Of a stretch of 64,000 bases of DNA, positions 27,002 to 36,565 are shown in pieces; position 1 is the stretch's first letter, and every line of letters starts with the position of its first letter. A model generated the notes under the pieces. That model was not told where the DNA came from. It saw only the letters and a program-made list of their open reading frames with translations, and did not search any database. The stretch is from Bradyrhizobium sp. SSBR45G. GTDB taxonomy: Bacteria; Pseudomonadota; Alphaproteobacteria; Rhizobiales; Xanthobacteraceae. The position numbers were made by a program, and so were the translations under genes. Location: NCBI RefSeq assembly GCF_030159255.1, contig NZ_BSCT01000006.1:62001-126000 (forward strand). The letters are read 5' to 3'.

Positions 27002-28046
27002 TCCCAAGGCGCCAGGCCTGAGCCGGCGCGGCGGGGCCGGCCCCTCGGACCACACGCCGCTGACGATCGAAGGCTCAACGGTGATGATCCCGGTGCACAA
27101 CGCGCCGGCGTTCGAGAGTCCCTATCTGGTAGAGAAGCCGGATGCGGCCGGCCACAGCCGCATCACGCGCGACGGAGTCGTGCTCGGCGACGTCTCGTTT
27201 CCGCTGCGGCCGAAATTCTACGAGCTGTCGACGGCCGACGGCATCGCCTATTCCAAGATCGCGACGCTGCATGGGCGCGACGTGCTCGCCACCACGGTGC
27301 TGCAGAGCTGCATCCGCTACCAGAGCCGCACCAAGACCTGCCAGTTCTGCGCGATCGGTCAGTCGCTCGCGGCCGGGCGCACCATCGAGCGCAAGACACC
27401 GGAGCAACTCGCTGAAGTCGCCAAGGCCGCCGTCGCGCTCGACGGCGTCAAGCACATGGTGCTGACGACCGGCACGCCGCCCGGCGATGATCGGGGTGCC
27501 GCGATACTCATCGAGAGCGCGCGCGCGATCAAGGCCGCGGTCGACCTGCCGATCCAGGGGCAATGCGAGCCGCCGGACGACGACGTCTGGTTTCAACGCA
27601 TGAAGGACGCCGGCATCGATACGCTCGGCATGCATCTGGAGGCGGTGACACCCGAGGTGCGTGCCGCGATCATGCCGGGCAAGGCGCAGGTGCCGCTCGA
27701 GCGCTACATGGCCGCGTTCCGCGCCGCCGTGCCGGTGTTCGGGCGTGGTCAGGTCTCGACCTACATCCTCGCCGGCCTCGGCGACAGAAGCGACGACATC
27801 CTCGCCGTCTGCCGCGAGCTGATTGCGATCGGCGTCTATCCCTTCGTGGTGCCGTTCGTGCCGATTGCCGGCACGCCGCTGGAGAGCCACCCGACGCCAT
27901 CGCCGGAGTTCATGCACGGTATCCTCGGGCCGTTGTCGCAGATGCTGCGCGCGGGCGATCTCAGGGCAACCGACATCAAGGCCGGCTGCGGCAAATGCGG
28001 CGCGTGCTCGGCGCTGTCGACCTATGAGCGGAGGACGAACGCATGA
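26943..28046 (+). CDS. MSMEG_0568-family radical SAM protein (Nit1C cluster)
   Basis: A 367-residue radical S-adenosylmethionine protein. The cluster-binding cysteines read C-x9-C-x2-C ([14 protein letters not shown], Cys123, 133 and 136), an atypical spacing instead of CX3CX2C. A second cysteine group, GCGKCGAC, lies close to the C-terminus and could bind an auxiliary cluster. The reaction is unknown; radical SAM genes of this family occur only in Nit1C-like clusters as far as I know. The start [12 protein letters not shown] matches the usual family beginning; an upstream ATG at 26910 would lengthen the overlap with the nitrilase gene to 92 bp. The stop overlaps the next gene by ATGA. Confidence 0.9.
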   Translation: MLPTEQLINELQSFGVRLVDPKAPGLSRRGGAGPSDHTPLTIEGSTVMIPVHNAPAFESPYLVEKPDAAGHSRITRDGVVLGDVSFPLRPKFYELSTADGIAYSKIATLHGRDVLATTVLQSCIRYQSRTKTCQFCAIGQSLAAGRTIERKTPEQLAEVAKAAVALDGVKHMVLTTGTPPGDDRGAAILIESARAIKAAVDLPIQGQCEPPDDDVWFQRMKDAGIDTLGMHLEAVTPEVRAAIMPGKAQVPLERYMAAFRAAVPVFGRGQVSTYILAGLGDRSDDILAVCRELIAIGVYPFVVPFVPIAGTPLESHPTPSPEFMHGILGPLSQMLRAGDLRATDIKAGCGKCGACSALSTYERRTNA

Positions 28047-28591
28047 TCTTCGAGCCGTTCAAACCCTATCTCTCCGCCGAATTCCAGGTGAAGCGTGCGA
28101 CCGAGGCGTGGGAGCAGCAAGGCGCAGCCAGGCTCCGCCGCAGCGTGTTCTGTACCGAGCAGGGCATCTTCCAGGGCGACGACCGCGACGGCATCGACGC
28201 ATCAGCGGTTCCGCTGGTGGCGCTGGCGATGATGGGCGTCGCCGCGGAAGACGTGGTCGGTACGGTTCGCATCCATCGGGACACGACTGAGAGCGACACG
28301 TGGTGGGGATCGCGCCTGGCCGTTGCTCCGACCTACCGCCGGCTCGGCGCCGTCGGCGTCGGCCTCATCCAACTCGCGGTGTCCTCGGCTCACGCCCTGG
28401 GCTGCCGCCGCTTCGTCGCCCATGTGCAGAGCCAGAACGTGCTGCTGTTCCAGCGCATGCATTGGCGCTCCCTTGGCGAGGTCGAATTCCACGGCCGGCC
28501 GCACCACTACATGGAAGCTGACCTCGCCCACTACCCGCCGTGCAGGACGCCGGAGATCGGCTTCCTCTCGTTACCGAAGCTGGCGGCCTGA
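28043..28591 (+). CDS. MSMEG_0567/Sll0786-family N-acetyltransferase (Nit1C cluster)
   Basis: A 182-residue GNAT-fold protein. The acetyl-CoA-binding region is SRLAVAPTYRRLGAVGVGLI, and a C-terminal FLSLPKLAA follows. N-terminal RRSVFCTEQGIFQGDDRD is characteristic of this family, which is recorded as a nitrogen-starvation N-acetyltransferase in cyanobacteria. Substrate unknown. It overlaps the radical SAM gene by 4 bp and is followed by the AIR-synthase-like gene after one base. Confidence 0.88.
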   Translation: MIFEPFKPYLSAEFQVKRATEAWEQQGAARLRRSVFCTEQGIFQGDDRDGIDASAVPLVALAMMGVAAEDVVGTVRIHRDTTESDTWWGSRLAVAPTYRRLGAVGVGLIQLAVSSAHALGCRRFVAHVQSQNVLLFQRMHWRSLGEVEFHGRPHHYMEADLAHYPPCRTPEIGFLSLPKLAA

Positions 28592-28592
28592 C

Positions 28593-29582
28593 ATGAGCGG
28601 AGGGGTCGTATTGTCCGAGCTTGCGCAGCGGTTGCGGCAGGGACGCGGGCTCGCCGCCAAGGGCGACATCGCCGCGGTGGCGGCGGCGCTCGGCGTCAAC
28701 GGGGAGGGGGCCGTGCCGGTCGGTGACGATTGCGCCGCGATCCCGGAGGGCGACGGCTACAGCCTGTTCGCGATTGAAGGCTTCATGAACGAGTTCGTCG
28801 CCGCCGATCCATGGTTCGCCGGCTGGTGCGGCGTGATGGTCAACATCTCTGACATCGTCGCGATGGGCGGGCGTCCGACTGCGGTGGTCAATGCGATCTG
28901 GTCCGATGGCTTCGACCAGGCTGCGCCGGTCATGCAGGGCTTGAAGGCGGCTACGCAGGCCTACGGGGTGCCGCTGGTCGGTGGCCACACCAATGTGCGC
29001 AGCAACCAGAGCCAACTCGCGGTCGCGATCCTCGGCCGCGCCAAGCGGTTGCTGACCAGCTTCGACGCGTGCCCCGGCGACCGGCTGATCGCCGCGATCG
29101 ATCTGCGCGGCCGCTATCGCGCGCCGTTCGCGAACTGGGAAGCGGCCACCGATGCGCCGCCCGCGCGGCTGCGCGGCGACCTCGAGATCCTGCCTGATAT
29201 CGCCGAAGCGGGGCTCGCCAAGGCGGCCAAGGACATCAGCCAGGGCGGCATCGTCGGCACTGCGGTGATGCTCGCCGAATGCTCCGGGGTCGGCATCACC
29301 ATCGATCTCGCCGCGATCCCGAAGCCGGCGGGTGTCGAGCTGGAACGCTGGCTGCAGACTTTCCCGAGCTTCGGCTATCTGCTCGCGGCCCCGCCTGCGC
29401 ACGTGCCAGACATCCTGGCCCGCTTTCATTGTCGCGACATCGCGGCCGCCGTGATCGGCGACGTCGTCGAGCGGCCGGTGGTCTCCATCACCGACGGCGG
29501 CACGAGCGAGGTGATCTGGGATTTCGCGGAGCGAGCGTTGCTCGGCTGCAGCAGGCCCGTGATGGCAGGAGCCTCCGGATGA
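28593..29582 (+). CDS. Sll0787-family AIR-synthase-like protein (Nit1C cluster)
   Basis: A 329-residue member of the PurM/ThiL/HypE fold family. Recognisable parts are VGDDCAAIP (a metal/ATP-binding Asp pair), MVNISDIVAMGGRPTAVVNA, VPLVGGHTNV and the C-terminal AKDISQGGIVGTAVMLAECS. These proteins generally activate a carbonyl or amide using ATP. In Nit1C it may act on the product of the nitrilase or radical SAM step, which is a guess. Start ATG 28593 lies one base after the acetyltransferase stop. Confidence 0.88.
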   Translation: MSGGVVLSELAQRLRQGRGLAAKGDIAAVAAALGVNGEGAVPVGDDCAAIPEGDGYSLFAIEGFMNEFVAADPWFAGWCGVMVNISDIVAMGGRPTAVVNAIWSDGFDQAAPVMQGLKAATQAYGVPLVGGHTNVRSNQSQLAVAILGRAKRLLTSFDACPGDRLIAAIDLRGRYRAPFANWEAATDAPPARLRGDLEILPDIAEAGLAKAAKDISQGGIVGTAVMLAECSGVGITIDLAAIPKPAGVELERWLQTFPSFGYLLAAPPAHVPDILARFHCRDIAAAVIGDVVERPVVSITDGGTSEVIWDFAERALLGCSRPVMAGASG

Positions 29583-30736
29583 CGCCACGCCATCGCATTG
29601 CGATCCTCACTCACTCGGTCAATGCGCGCGGCGGCGTGGTGCACCCGCTCGAGCTCGCCGGCGCGCTGAACCGGCTCGGCCATGACGCGGTGGTGCATGC
29701 GCCGGATCCAGACGGAAGAGGTTTCTTTCGCCGATGCCTCGGTCCGACCGTCTCCGTCGCAGCCGGGCCCGCGCCAGGCGGCGTGACCGAAATGGTCGAG
29801 CAGCGCATCCGCGACTATGTCGCGCATTTCGAACGGAGCGACCATCGCAGTTTCGACGTCTATCACGCCCAGGACGGCATCTCCGGGAATGCGCTCGCGG
29901 TGTTGAAGGCGTGCGGCCTGATCCGCGGCTTCATCCGCACCGTCCATCACATGGATGACTTCGCCGACCCGCGGCTGCAGGAGTTGCAGCATCGTTCGAT
30001 CGCGCATGCGGACCGCATTCTGACCGTCAGCCGAATGTGGAGCGAGCGGATTGCGCATGAGTTCGGTCGCCCGACTACGCAGGTCGGCAACGGGGTCGAC
30101 CTCGACCGCTTCAATGTGCGAGGCGCCGCAGAGGACGAGGCGTTGCGCCGGCGTCTCAATCTCGGCAACGGACCGATCCTGCTCAGCGTCGGCGGCATTG
30201 AGGAGCGCAAGAATTCGCTGCGGATCCTCGCCGCCTTCTGCCAGTTGCGCCAGATCCATCCCGATGTGCAACTGGTGATCGCCGGCGGCGCCTCTGTGCT
30301 CGACCACGGCGCCTATCAGCAACGGTTCAAGGTGCAGTGCGACGAGGCCGGCCTGCCGCCGGATGCGCTGGTGATCGCGGGCGTGATGCAGGACCGGGAG
30401 ATACCGGCGCTGTACCGGATCGCGGATGCGCTGATCTTCCCGTCGCAGCGTGAAGGCTTTGGTCTCGTCGTGCTCGAGGCGATGGCCTGCGGCTGCCCGG
30501 TGGTCGCCGCGCATATTGCGCCCTTCACCGAATATCTCGGACAGGACGACGTGGTCTGGTGCGATCCGCTCAATGTGGGCTCGATCGCCAATGCGATGGC
30601 AACCGTCATCAGCGAGCCGGTCCGCTCGCGCCTGATCGCCAGCGGACAGAAGGTTGCGCGCTGCCATGGCTGGCTCGCCACCGCGCACCGCCACCTGCCG
30701 GTCTACAACGACATGCGGGAGCCTCACCTTGCCTGA
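29579..30736 (+). CDS. MSMEG_0565-family glycosyltransferase (Nit1C cluster)
   Basis: A 385-residue GT4-type (GT-B) glycosyltransferase. N-terminal RIAILTHSVNARGGVVHPLEL precedes an acceptor domain. The donor domain has LLSVGGIEERKNSLRILAAF and the E-x7-E motif REGFGLVVLEAMACGCPVV near 315-335. The family is known only from Nit1C-type clusters and its acceptor is unknown. Its start overlaps the previous stop by ATGA and its end overlaps the following small gene. Confidence 0.88.
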   Translation: MTPRHRIAILTHSVNARGGVVHPLELAGALNRLGHDAVVHAPDPDGRGFFRRCLGPTVSVAAGPAPGGVTEMVEQRIRDYVAHFERSDHRSFDVYHAQDGISGNALAVLKACGLIRGFIRTVHHMDDFADPRLQELQHRSIAHADRILTVSRMWSERIAHEFGRPTTQVGNGVDLDRFNVRGAAEDEALRRRLNLGNGPILLSVGGIEERKNSLRILAAFCQLRQIHPDVQLVIAGGASVLDHGAYQQRFKVQCDEAGLPPDALVIAGVMQDREIPALYRIADALIFPSQREGFGLVVLEAMACGCPVVAAHIAPFTEYLGQDDVVWCDPLNVGSIANAMATVISEPVRSRLIASGQKVARCHGWLATAHRHLPVYNDMREPHLA

Positions 30737-31016
30737 GATGATCTTCCATGTGCGTTGGCCCGACGGCACCGAAGAGGCCTGCTATTCGCCATCGCTGGTG
30801 ATCAAGGAGCATTTCGCTGAAGGCGAGAGATATGCGCTGCCGGATTTCCTGGCGCGCAGCCGCACCGCGCTGACGCTGGCCAGCGAGCGGGTGCGCGAGA
30901 AGTTCGGCTTCGCCTGCTCACGCGCGATGGGGCAGCTCGCGCAGATCGAGGCCACGGCCGCCCGCTTCGAGACGGCGCCGGAGGCGCGCGTCGCGATCAT
31001 TGCATTCGAGGAATGA
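30729..31016 (+). CDS. MSMEG_0570-family small protein (Nit1C cluster)
   Basis: A 95-residue protein with the family pattern MPEMIFHVRWPDGTEEACYSP and ALTLASERVREKFGFACSRA. Reported in nitrogen-starvation contexts; molecular function unknown. The family normally begins MPEM, which requires a TTG start at 30729 inside the glycosyltransferase gene; the first ATG is at 30738. The 8-bp overlap favours translational coupling. Confidence 0.85.
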   Translation: MPEMIFHVRWPDGTEEACYSPSLVIKEHFAEGERYALPDFLARSRTALTLASERVREKFGFACSRAMGQLAQIEATAARFETAPEARVAIIAFEE

Positions 31017-31031
31017 GACAAGGAGCCAAGC

Positions 31032-32324
31032 ATGACCGATTTCGCCGTTTCCCATTATCCGGTTCTCGTCATAGGTGGCGGACAGGCCGGCCTGTCGATC
31101 AGCTACTATCTCAAGCGCAGCGACATTGCGCATCTGGTGTTCGAGAAGAACGAGGCCATGCATGCCTGGCGGGACCAGCGCTGGGACAATTTCTGTCTGG
31201 TGACGCCGAATTGGCAGTGCCAGCTGCCGGGACATCCCTACAGCGGCAGCGACCCCCACGGCTTCATGAAGAAGGACGAGATCCTGGCCTATCTCGCCGA
31301 ATTCCGCAGCAAGGTCGACCCGCCCCTGCGCGAGAACACTGCCGTCACCGGCGTGTCGGCGCGTGCAGATGGCGTCTTCGCCGTCGCGACGACAGACGGC
31401 AACTACACCGCAGACCAGGTCGTGGTCGCCTCCGGCGGCTACAGCGTTCCGATCATTCCCGATGGCGCGGCGAAGCTGCCGGCTGATATCGTGCAGATGC
31501 ATTCCGAGCAGTATCGCAGTTCCCGGGCGCTGCCGGAGGGCGCGGTGCTGGTGGTCGGCTCCGGACAGTCCGGGGCGCAGATCGCCGAAGACCTGCATCT
31601 GGCCGGCCGCAAGGTGCATCTCGCAGTCGGCGACGCGCCCCGCTGCGCCCGGTTCTATCGCGGCCGCGACGTCGTGACCTGGCTCTGCGACATGGGCTAT
31701 TACGACATGCCGGTGGACAGGCATCCACTGCGCGAGGGCGTCCGTGACAACACCAATCACTATCTGACCGGCCGCGACGGCGGCCGTGACATCGACCTGC
31801 GCAAATTCGCGCTGGAAGGCATGCAGCTCTATGGTCTGCTCGACGGTGTCGACGCGAAGCGCGTGACCTTCCGGCCGACCTTGAAGGCAGCGCTCGACGA
31901 GGCCGATCGCGTCTATAACGGTATCAATGCGTCGATCGACAAATACATCGCCGAGAAAGGCATCGATGCCCCGCCGGCGACCGTCTATCAGCCACTGTGG
32001 CAACCGCCGGAGGAGCCTGCTGCGCTCGATCTCAAGGCTGCCGGAATCTCGTCCATCATCTGGTGCATCGGCTTCCGGCCCGATTTCCGCTGGCTCAACG
32101 CGCCGGTCTTCAACGGGGCCGGCCAGCCGTCGCACCGGCGCGGCGTGACGTCCCAGAGCGGCCTGTATTTTCTCGGCCTGCCGTGGCTGCATACGTGGGG
32201 ATCAGGCCGTTTCTCCGGCGTGGATGCCGATGCCCGGTTCATTGCGACTGAAATCAACGCCCGGTTATCGGACCGTTCGGCGAAGCCCGTGGAAACACGC
32301 CAGCCGGAGTCGGAGACCGCCTAG
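31032..32324 (+). CDS. MSMEG_0569-family flavin-dependent oxidoreductase (Nit1C cluster)
   Basis: A 430-residue flavoprotein of the FMO/thioredoxin-reductase-like type. The FAD-binding glycine motif is [17 protein letters not shown] at the N-terminus, and a second dinucleotide motif [17 protein letters not shown] lies near 175. The C-terminal segment [20 protein letters not shown] is typical of the family. It closes the Nit1C operon, 15 bp after the previous gene and with AAGGAG before the ATG. In Pseudomonas work on cyanide assimilation this flavoprotein belongs to the same cluster; its own substrate has not been shown. Confidence 0.9.
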   Translation: MTDFAVSHYPVLVIGGGQAGLSISYYLKRSDIAHLVFEKNEAMHAWRDQRWDNFCLVTPNWQCQLPGHPYSGSDPHGFMKKDEILAYLAEFRSKVDPPLRENTAVTGVSARADGVFAVATTDGNYTADQVVVASGGYSVPIIPDGAAKLPADIVQMHSEQYRSSRALPEGAVLVVGSGQSGAQIAEDLHLAGRKVHLAVGDAPRCARFYRGRDVVTWLCDMGYYDMPVDRHPLREGVRDNTNHYLTGRDGGRDIDLRKFALEGMQLYGLLDGVDAKRVTFRPTLKAALDEADRVYNGINASIDKYIAEKGIDAPPATVYQPLWQPPEEPAALDLKAAGISSIIWCIGFRPDFRWLNAPVFNGAGQPSHRRGVTSQSGLYFLGLPWLHTWGSGRFSGVDADARFIATEINARLSDRSAKPVETRQPESETA

Positions 32325-32415
32325 GAGAAAAATCGGGGCGAACTGATCGGAACGGTCGCGCAGCAGATGCCGCCGTGTCCGACCGGTCAGGCGGCTCGCC
32401 GCTGTCGCGATTGAG

Positions 32416-33342
32416 CTAACGAAGGGCCGAGATCTGCACTTCGGCTCTTACCATCCTGCGCAACTCCTCGATCAGCTTTGCCGCAGGCCCCGGCAGAATC
32501 CCGCGCCGGCGGCGGAATGCCGTCAGGCGCCGCATGGCTTTGACGCCAGGGATCGGGAGTGCGTCGACGAGGCCGGCGCGTCGCTCGGCGAGATACATTG
32601 GCGCGGCCATCCAGCTCAGGAAACCGGAGTCTGTGACCAGGCTCTTCAGCACCGTGATGGAGCGTGTCTCGACGACGATGTTCGGGAGCCCCAATCCGTG
32701 ATCGGCAAAGACCTGTTCGAGATGCGCATGCGGAGCTGTGCCTCTGGGCAGGCTCGCCCATTTTTCGGCAGACGTGTCCTCCAGGCGAAGCTCTGGCCGC
32801 CTGCGCAGCGGGTGATCGGCTGACGCGACGACGTAGCTGTCGTCTTGCCATTGGCAATCCCGGATGGCGACGATCTGGTCGGTGTCGGACGCATCGACGC
32901 CGAGCGCGAGGTCGATGTCGTAGTTCGTCAGCGCCTCCGCGAGGCGGTCCCATACGCCCTCAAGAACTTCGATGCGCAGACCAGGCCACGCCTTCAGCAC
33001 GCCGCCGATCGCCATCGGCAACACGAAGCAGGCGACGCTGGCGACGGCGCCGACGCGGATCGTGCCCTTGGCGAGGCCCCGCAGGGCCTCGATGTCCTCG
33101 CGGGCCTGCCGGCTTTCGCGCTCGACGAGCGTGGCGTGAGGCAACAGCGCCTCGCCGACGTCGGTAAGCTTCATGCCCTTGGAATGGCGCTCGAACAGTG
33201 GCGCCCCGGCGTTGTCCTCGAGGCGCCTGATCATGCGGCTCAGCGCAGGCTGCGTGACGTTGAGCACCGCCGCGGCGCGTCCGAGGCTGCCGTGCCGAAC
33301 GACCGCAGTAAACGCCTCGAGCTGCTGAATGTCGAAAGTCAT
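32416..33342 (-). CDS. LysR-family regulator divergent from benzoylformate decarboxylase
   Basis: A 308-residue LysR-type regulator with an N-terminal winged helix (LEAFTAVVRHGSLGRAAAVLNVTQPALSRMIRRLE) and a C-terminal effector domain. It faces the decarboxylase gene across 115 bp. The regulatory region contains an inverted repeat GCCAAA-N20-TTTGGC next to its own start codon. It probably controls the decarboxylase/dehydrogenase genes in response to an aromatic acid such as mandelate or benzoylformate; the effector is inferred from neighbours only. Confidence 0.9.
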   Translation of the reverse strand: MTFDIQQLEAFTAVVRHGSLGRAAAVLNVTQPALSRMIRRLEDNAGAPLFERHSKGMKLTDVGEALLPHATLVERESRQAREDIEALRGLAKGTIRVGAVASVACFVLPMAIGGVLKAWPGLRIEVLEGVWDRLAEALTNYDIDLALGVDASDTDQIVAIRDCQWQDDSYVVASADHPLRRRPELRLEDTSAEKWASLPRGTAPHAHLEQVFADHGLGLPNIVVETRSITVLKSLVTDSGFLSWMAAPMYLAERRAGLVDALPIPGVKAMRRLTAFRRRRGILPGPAAKLIEELRRMVRAEVQISALR

Positions 33343-33382
33343 GCCAAAATGTAATGACTATTTCCGAGTTTGGCAATTTTGG
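33343..33382. promoter_or_regulatory. Inverted-repeat operator between LysR and decarboxylase genes
   Basis: GCCAAA at 33343-33348 pairs with TTTGGC at 33369-33374, with an outer overlapping arm CCAAAAT (33344-33350) and ATTTTGG (33376-33382). The region is AT-richer than the flanking genes. Position and symmetry fit a LysR-type recognition site overlapping both promoters. Confidence 0.45.
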
Positions 33383-33457
33383 ACAGGCGCCGGCGTCCCT
33401 ATCAACGGCTCCACAGGCGCGACGACGCTTCGCGCGGGGTTTTTCGAGGAGGCGGGC

Positions 33458-35053
33458 ATGGGTGGGGACGGTGCGACCGGGGCAAAACCGACGGTGCGGG
33501 AGTTGGTCATTGATCTCCTGCGGCGCTTCGGGATGACGTCGATTTTCGCCAATCCCGGCTCGACCGAACTGCCGCTGTTCCGGCATTTCCCTGACGATTT
33601 CCGTTACGTCCTGGGTCTGCAAGAGGCTGTCGTCGTCGGCATGGCGGACGGCTTCGCGCAGGCCACCCGAAACGCCGCCTTCGTCAATCTGCATTCGGCC
33701 GCCGGCGTCGGCAATGCGATGGGCAACATCTTCACGGCCTTCAAGAACCGTACGCCAATGGTCGTGACGGCCGGCCAGCAGGCGCGTTCGATCCTGCCGT
33801 TCGAGCCGTTTCTGTCGGCGCGAGACGCCGTCGAGCTGCCGAAGCCTTACGTAAAGTGGAGCGTGGAGCCGGCGCGGGCCGCGGATGTGCCGCAGGCCAT
33901 CGCCCGGGCCTACTACATCGCCATGACCCCGCCGCGCGGACCGGTCTTCGTCTCGATCCCCGTCGACGACTGGGACGTGCCCGCCGAATTCGTGCCGCAC
34001 CGGGTCGTCAGCCGCGACATCCGCCCCGATCCCGACGTCCTCGGGCAGATCGGCGAGATGCTCGACAACAGCCTGCGGCCCGCTTTCGTGATTGGCGGCG
34101 CGGTCGATCGCGACGGCGCCTGGGGCGACGTCGTCCGGCTCGCCGAACGTTTCAAGGCGCGGGTCTGGACCGCGCCGATGACCGGGCGCTGCGCCTTTCC
34201 CGAGGATCATCCGCTGTTCGCGGGCTTCCTTCCTGCCGTTCGAGAGCGGATTGTCGAACGTCTGACCGGCCACGACGTGATCTTCGTCATCGGAGCACCG
34301 GCCTTCGCCTACCATGTCGAGGGGGCGGGGCGGCATGTTCCCGATGGCGCGTCGCTCTGCCAGCTGATCGACGATCCCGATACGGCGGCCTGGAGCCCGG
34401 TCGGCACCAGCGTTGTCGGAAGCATCCGGCTCGGCGTCGCCGATTTGCTCGCCCGCCCGTCGCACGAGCGGCACCTCAACCCGCCGCCGCGGGCCCTGAG
34501 CCCACGCGCCGAGCCCTCATCGCCGATGTCCGCCGCTTTCGCCCTGCAGACGCTGGCGGAGGTTCGCGACCCCGGTGACGTCGTGGTGGAGGAGGCGCCG
34601 AGCGCACGTCCCGTCATGCAGGCCCATCTGCCCATCATGCGTGCGGAGGGCTTCTACACCATGGACAGTGGCGGCCTCGGCTATTCCATGCCCGCTGCCG
34701 TCGGCATTGCTCTCGGCCGGCCTGGTGTCCGCGTGATCGGCCTGATCGGCGACGGCTCCAGCATGTATTCGATCCAGGCGCTGTGGAGCGCCGCCCAGCT
34801 CAAGCTGCCCATCACCTATGTGATCCTCAACAACAAGCGCTACGCCGCTCTGCAGGAGTTCGCGCCGGTGTTCGGCTTCGCCGAGGGTGAGGCGGTTCAG
34901 GGCACTGATCTGCCGGATCTCGACTTCGTCTCCATCGCGCGCGGCATGGGCTGCGACGCCGTGCGCGTGACCGAGGCCGACGAGTTGCCTGCGGTGCTGG
35001 CGCGAGCGCTTTCGGCGCGCTCGCCCACTCTGGTCGAGGTGCTGGTTGCCTGA
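33458..35053 (+). CDS. mdlC: Benzoylformate decarboxylase
   Basis: A 531-residue thiamine-diphosphate enzyme that would decarboxylate benzoylformate to benzaldehyde and CO2. Key features match the Pseudomonas putida enzyme: NPGSTELP (active-site Ser), QEAVVVGMADGFAQ with the cofactor Glu, NLHSAAGVGN (active-site His), FAYHVEG (second active-site His), and the ThDP/Mg motif GDGSSMYSIQ..ILNN. The length is close to the usual 528. The start at ATG 33458 is preceded by CGAGGAGG; the frame is open upstream to 33329 but would overlap the operator. The dehydrogenase gene follows after 36 bp. Confidence 0.9.
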   Translation: MGGDGATGAKPTVRELVIDLLRRFGMTSIFANPGSTELPLFRHFPDDFRYVLGLQEAVVVGMADGFAQATRNAAFVNLHSAAGVGNAMGNIFTAFKNRTPMVVTAGQQARSILPFEPFLSARDAVELPKPYVKWSVEPARAADVPQAIARAYYIAMTPPRGPVFVSIPVDDWDVPAEFVPHRVVSRDIRPDPDVLGQIGEMLDNSLRPAFVIGGAVDRDGAWGDVVRLAERFKARVWTAPMTGRCAFPEDHPLFAGFLPAVRERIVERLTGHDVIFVIGAPAFAYHVEGAGRHVPDGASLCQLIDDPDTAAWSPVGTSVVGSIRLGVADLLARPSHERHLNPPPRALSPRAEPSSPMSAAFALQTLAEVRDPGDVVVEEAPSARPVMQAHLPIMRAEGFYTMDSGGLGYSMPAAVGIALGRPGVRVIGLIGDGSSMYSIQALWSAAQLKLPITYVILNNKRYAALQEFAPVFGFAEGEAVQGTDLPDLDFVSIARGMGCDAVRVTEADELPAVLARALSARSPTLVEVLVA

Positions 35054-35089
35054 CCGCTGCACAATTCAAATCAAAAAAAGGAGGAACAG

Positions 35090-36541
35090 ATGAACACGAT
35101 ATCCATGCTGATCGACGGCGCAAGCGTCCCCGCGCACGACGGCCACACGTTCGAGCGGCGCAATCCGCTCGATGGATCGGTCGCCACGCGAGCGCCTGCA
35201 GCGAGCCCTGCCGATGCAATCGCAGCGGTCGATGCCGCTGCGCGGGCGTTCCCGGCCTGGTCGGCGACCGGCCCGTCACGGCGGCGCGAGCTGCTGCTGA
35301 AGGCCGCGCATGCGCTGGAGGCCAAGGCACCCGCTTTTGCTGCGGCCATCGCGGCCGAAACGGGCGGCTCGGGCCTGTGGGCAGGCTTCAACGTGCATCT
35401 GGCCGCGGGAATGCTGATCGAAGCGGCGGCGATGACGACGCAGGTTAGTGGGGAGATCATTCCCTCCGATGTGCCCGGCTCGCTGGCGATGGCGGTGCGG
35501 CAGCCTGCGGGCGTCGTGCTCGGCATGGCGCCGTGGAATGCTCCGGTCATTCTCGGCGTGCGCGCGGTCGCGGCGCCGCTGGCCTGCGGCAACACGGTCG
35601 TGCTGAAAGGGTCCGAGCTCTGTCCGGCAACGCATGGACTCATCGCGCAGGCGCTGCAGGAGGCTGGCTTTCCGGATGGCGTCGTGAACTACGTCACCAA
35701 CGCGCCGAGCGACGCCGGTGAGGTGGTCGAAGCGATGATCGCGCATCCGGCGGTGCGCCGAGTCAACTTCACGGGCTCTACGCGTGTGGGCAAGATCATC
35801 GCCGCTGTCTGCGCCAGATATCTCAAGCCCGTCGTGCTCGAACTCGGCGGCAAGGCGCCTGTGCTCGTGCTCGACGACGCCGATCTCGACGCGGCCGTGC
35901 ACGGCACAGCCTTTGGCGCGTTCGCCAATTCGGGGCAGATCTGCATGTCGACCGAGCGGATCATCGTCGACCAGGCGATCGCCGACGTCTTTGTCGAGAA
36001 GCTCGTGTCCAAGGTGTCCGGGCTTCCGCTCGGCGATCCCCGGAAAGGCCCGGTCGTTCTCGGCTCCGTCGTCGACATGGCCACGGTGACGCGTTGCAAT
36101 GCCCTGATCGATGATGCCCTCGCCAAAGGCGCCAAGCTCGTCTGCGGCGGCAAGGCAGAGACGACGCTGATGCCGGCCACGCTTCTCGACTTCGTCACCA
36201 AAGATATGGCCATCTACAACGAGGAATCGTTTGGACCGGTGAAGCCGATTGTTCGCGTGAGCGGCGAGGAAGCCGCCATCGCCTGCGCCAACGACAATGC
36301 CTATGGCTTGTCTTCGGCGGTCTTTACCCGTGACAGCGCGCGCGGGCTGCGGGTGGCTGCTCTCATCCAGTCAGGCATCTGCCATATCAACGGCCCTACC
36401 GTGCACGACGAGGCGCAGATGCCCTTCGGCGGTGTCAAGGATAGCGGATTCGGACGCTTCGGCGGCAAAGCTGGCATCGCCGAGTTCACCGATCTGCGCT
36501 GGGTGACGATGCAGACATCCCCTCGGCACTATCCGTTCTGA
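35090..36541 (+). CDS. Aromatic aldehyde dehydrogenase (probable benzaldehyde/salicylaldehyde type)
   Basis: A 483-residue NAD(P)-dependent aldehyde dehydrogenase. Catalytic Glu lies in LELGGKAPVLVL and the nucleophile Cys in ANSGQICMSTERI; the cofactor-binding FTGSTRVGK is also present. The N-terminal half (WNAPVILGVRAVAAPLACGN) resembles salicylaldehyde and vanillin dehydrogenases. Directly after benzoylformate decarboxylase it most likely oxidises benzaldehyde to benzoate. AAAAAAGGAGGA precedes the ATG. Confidence 0.9.
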   Translation: MNTISMLIDGASVPAHDGHTFERRNPLDGSVATRAPAASPADAIAAVDAAARAFPAWSATGPSRRRELLLKAAHALEAKAPAFAAAIAAETGGSGLWAGFNVHLAAGMLIEAAAMTTQVSGEIIPSDVPGSLAMAVRQPAGVVLGMAPWNAPVILGVRAVAAPLACGNTVVLKGSELCPATHGLIAQALQEAGFPDGVVNYVTNAPSDAGEVVEAMIAHPAVRRVNFTGSTRVGKIIAAVCARYLKPVVLELGGKAPVLVLDDADLDAAVHGTAFGAFANSGQICMSTERIIVDQAIADVFVEKLVSKVSGLPLGDPRKGPVVLGSVVDMATVTRCNALIDDALAKGAKLVCGGKAETTLMPATLLDFVTKDMAIYNEESFGPVKPIVRVSGEEAAIACANDNAYGLSSAVFTRDSARGLRVAALIQSGICHINGPTVHDEAQMPFGGVKDSGFGRFGGKAGIAEFTDLRWVTMQTSPRHYPF

Positions 36542-36565
36542 CCTGCCGACGCTTGGAGCGCGACG

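Noticed and set aside
32391-32404. GC hairpin after the Nit1C flavoprotein as a terminator
   Set aside because: The stem is only four to five base pairs with a tiny loop and no T-run follows.
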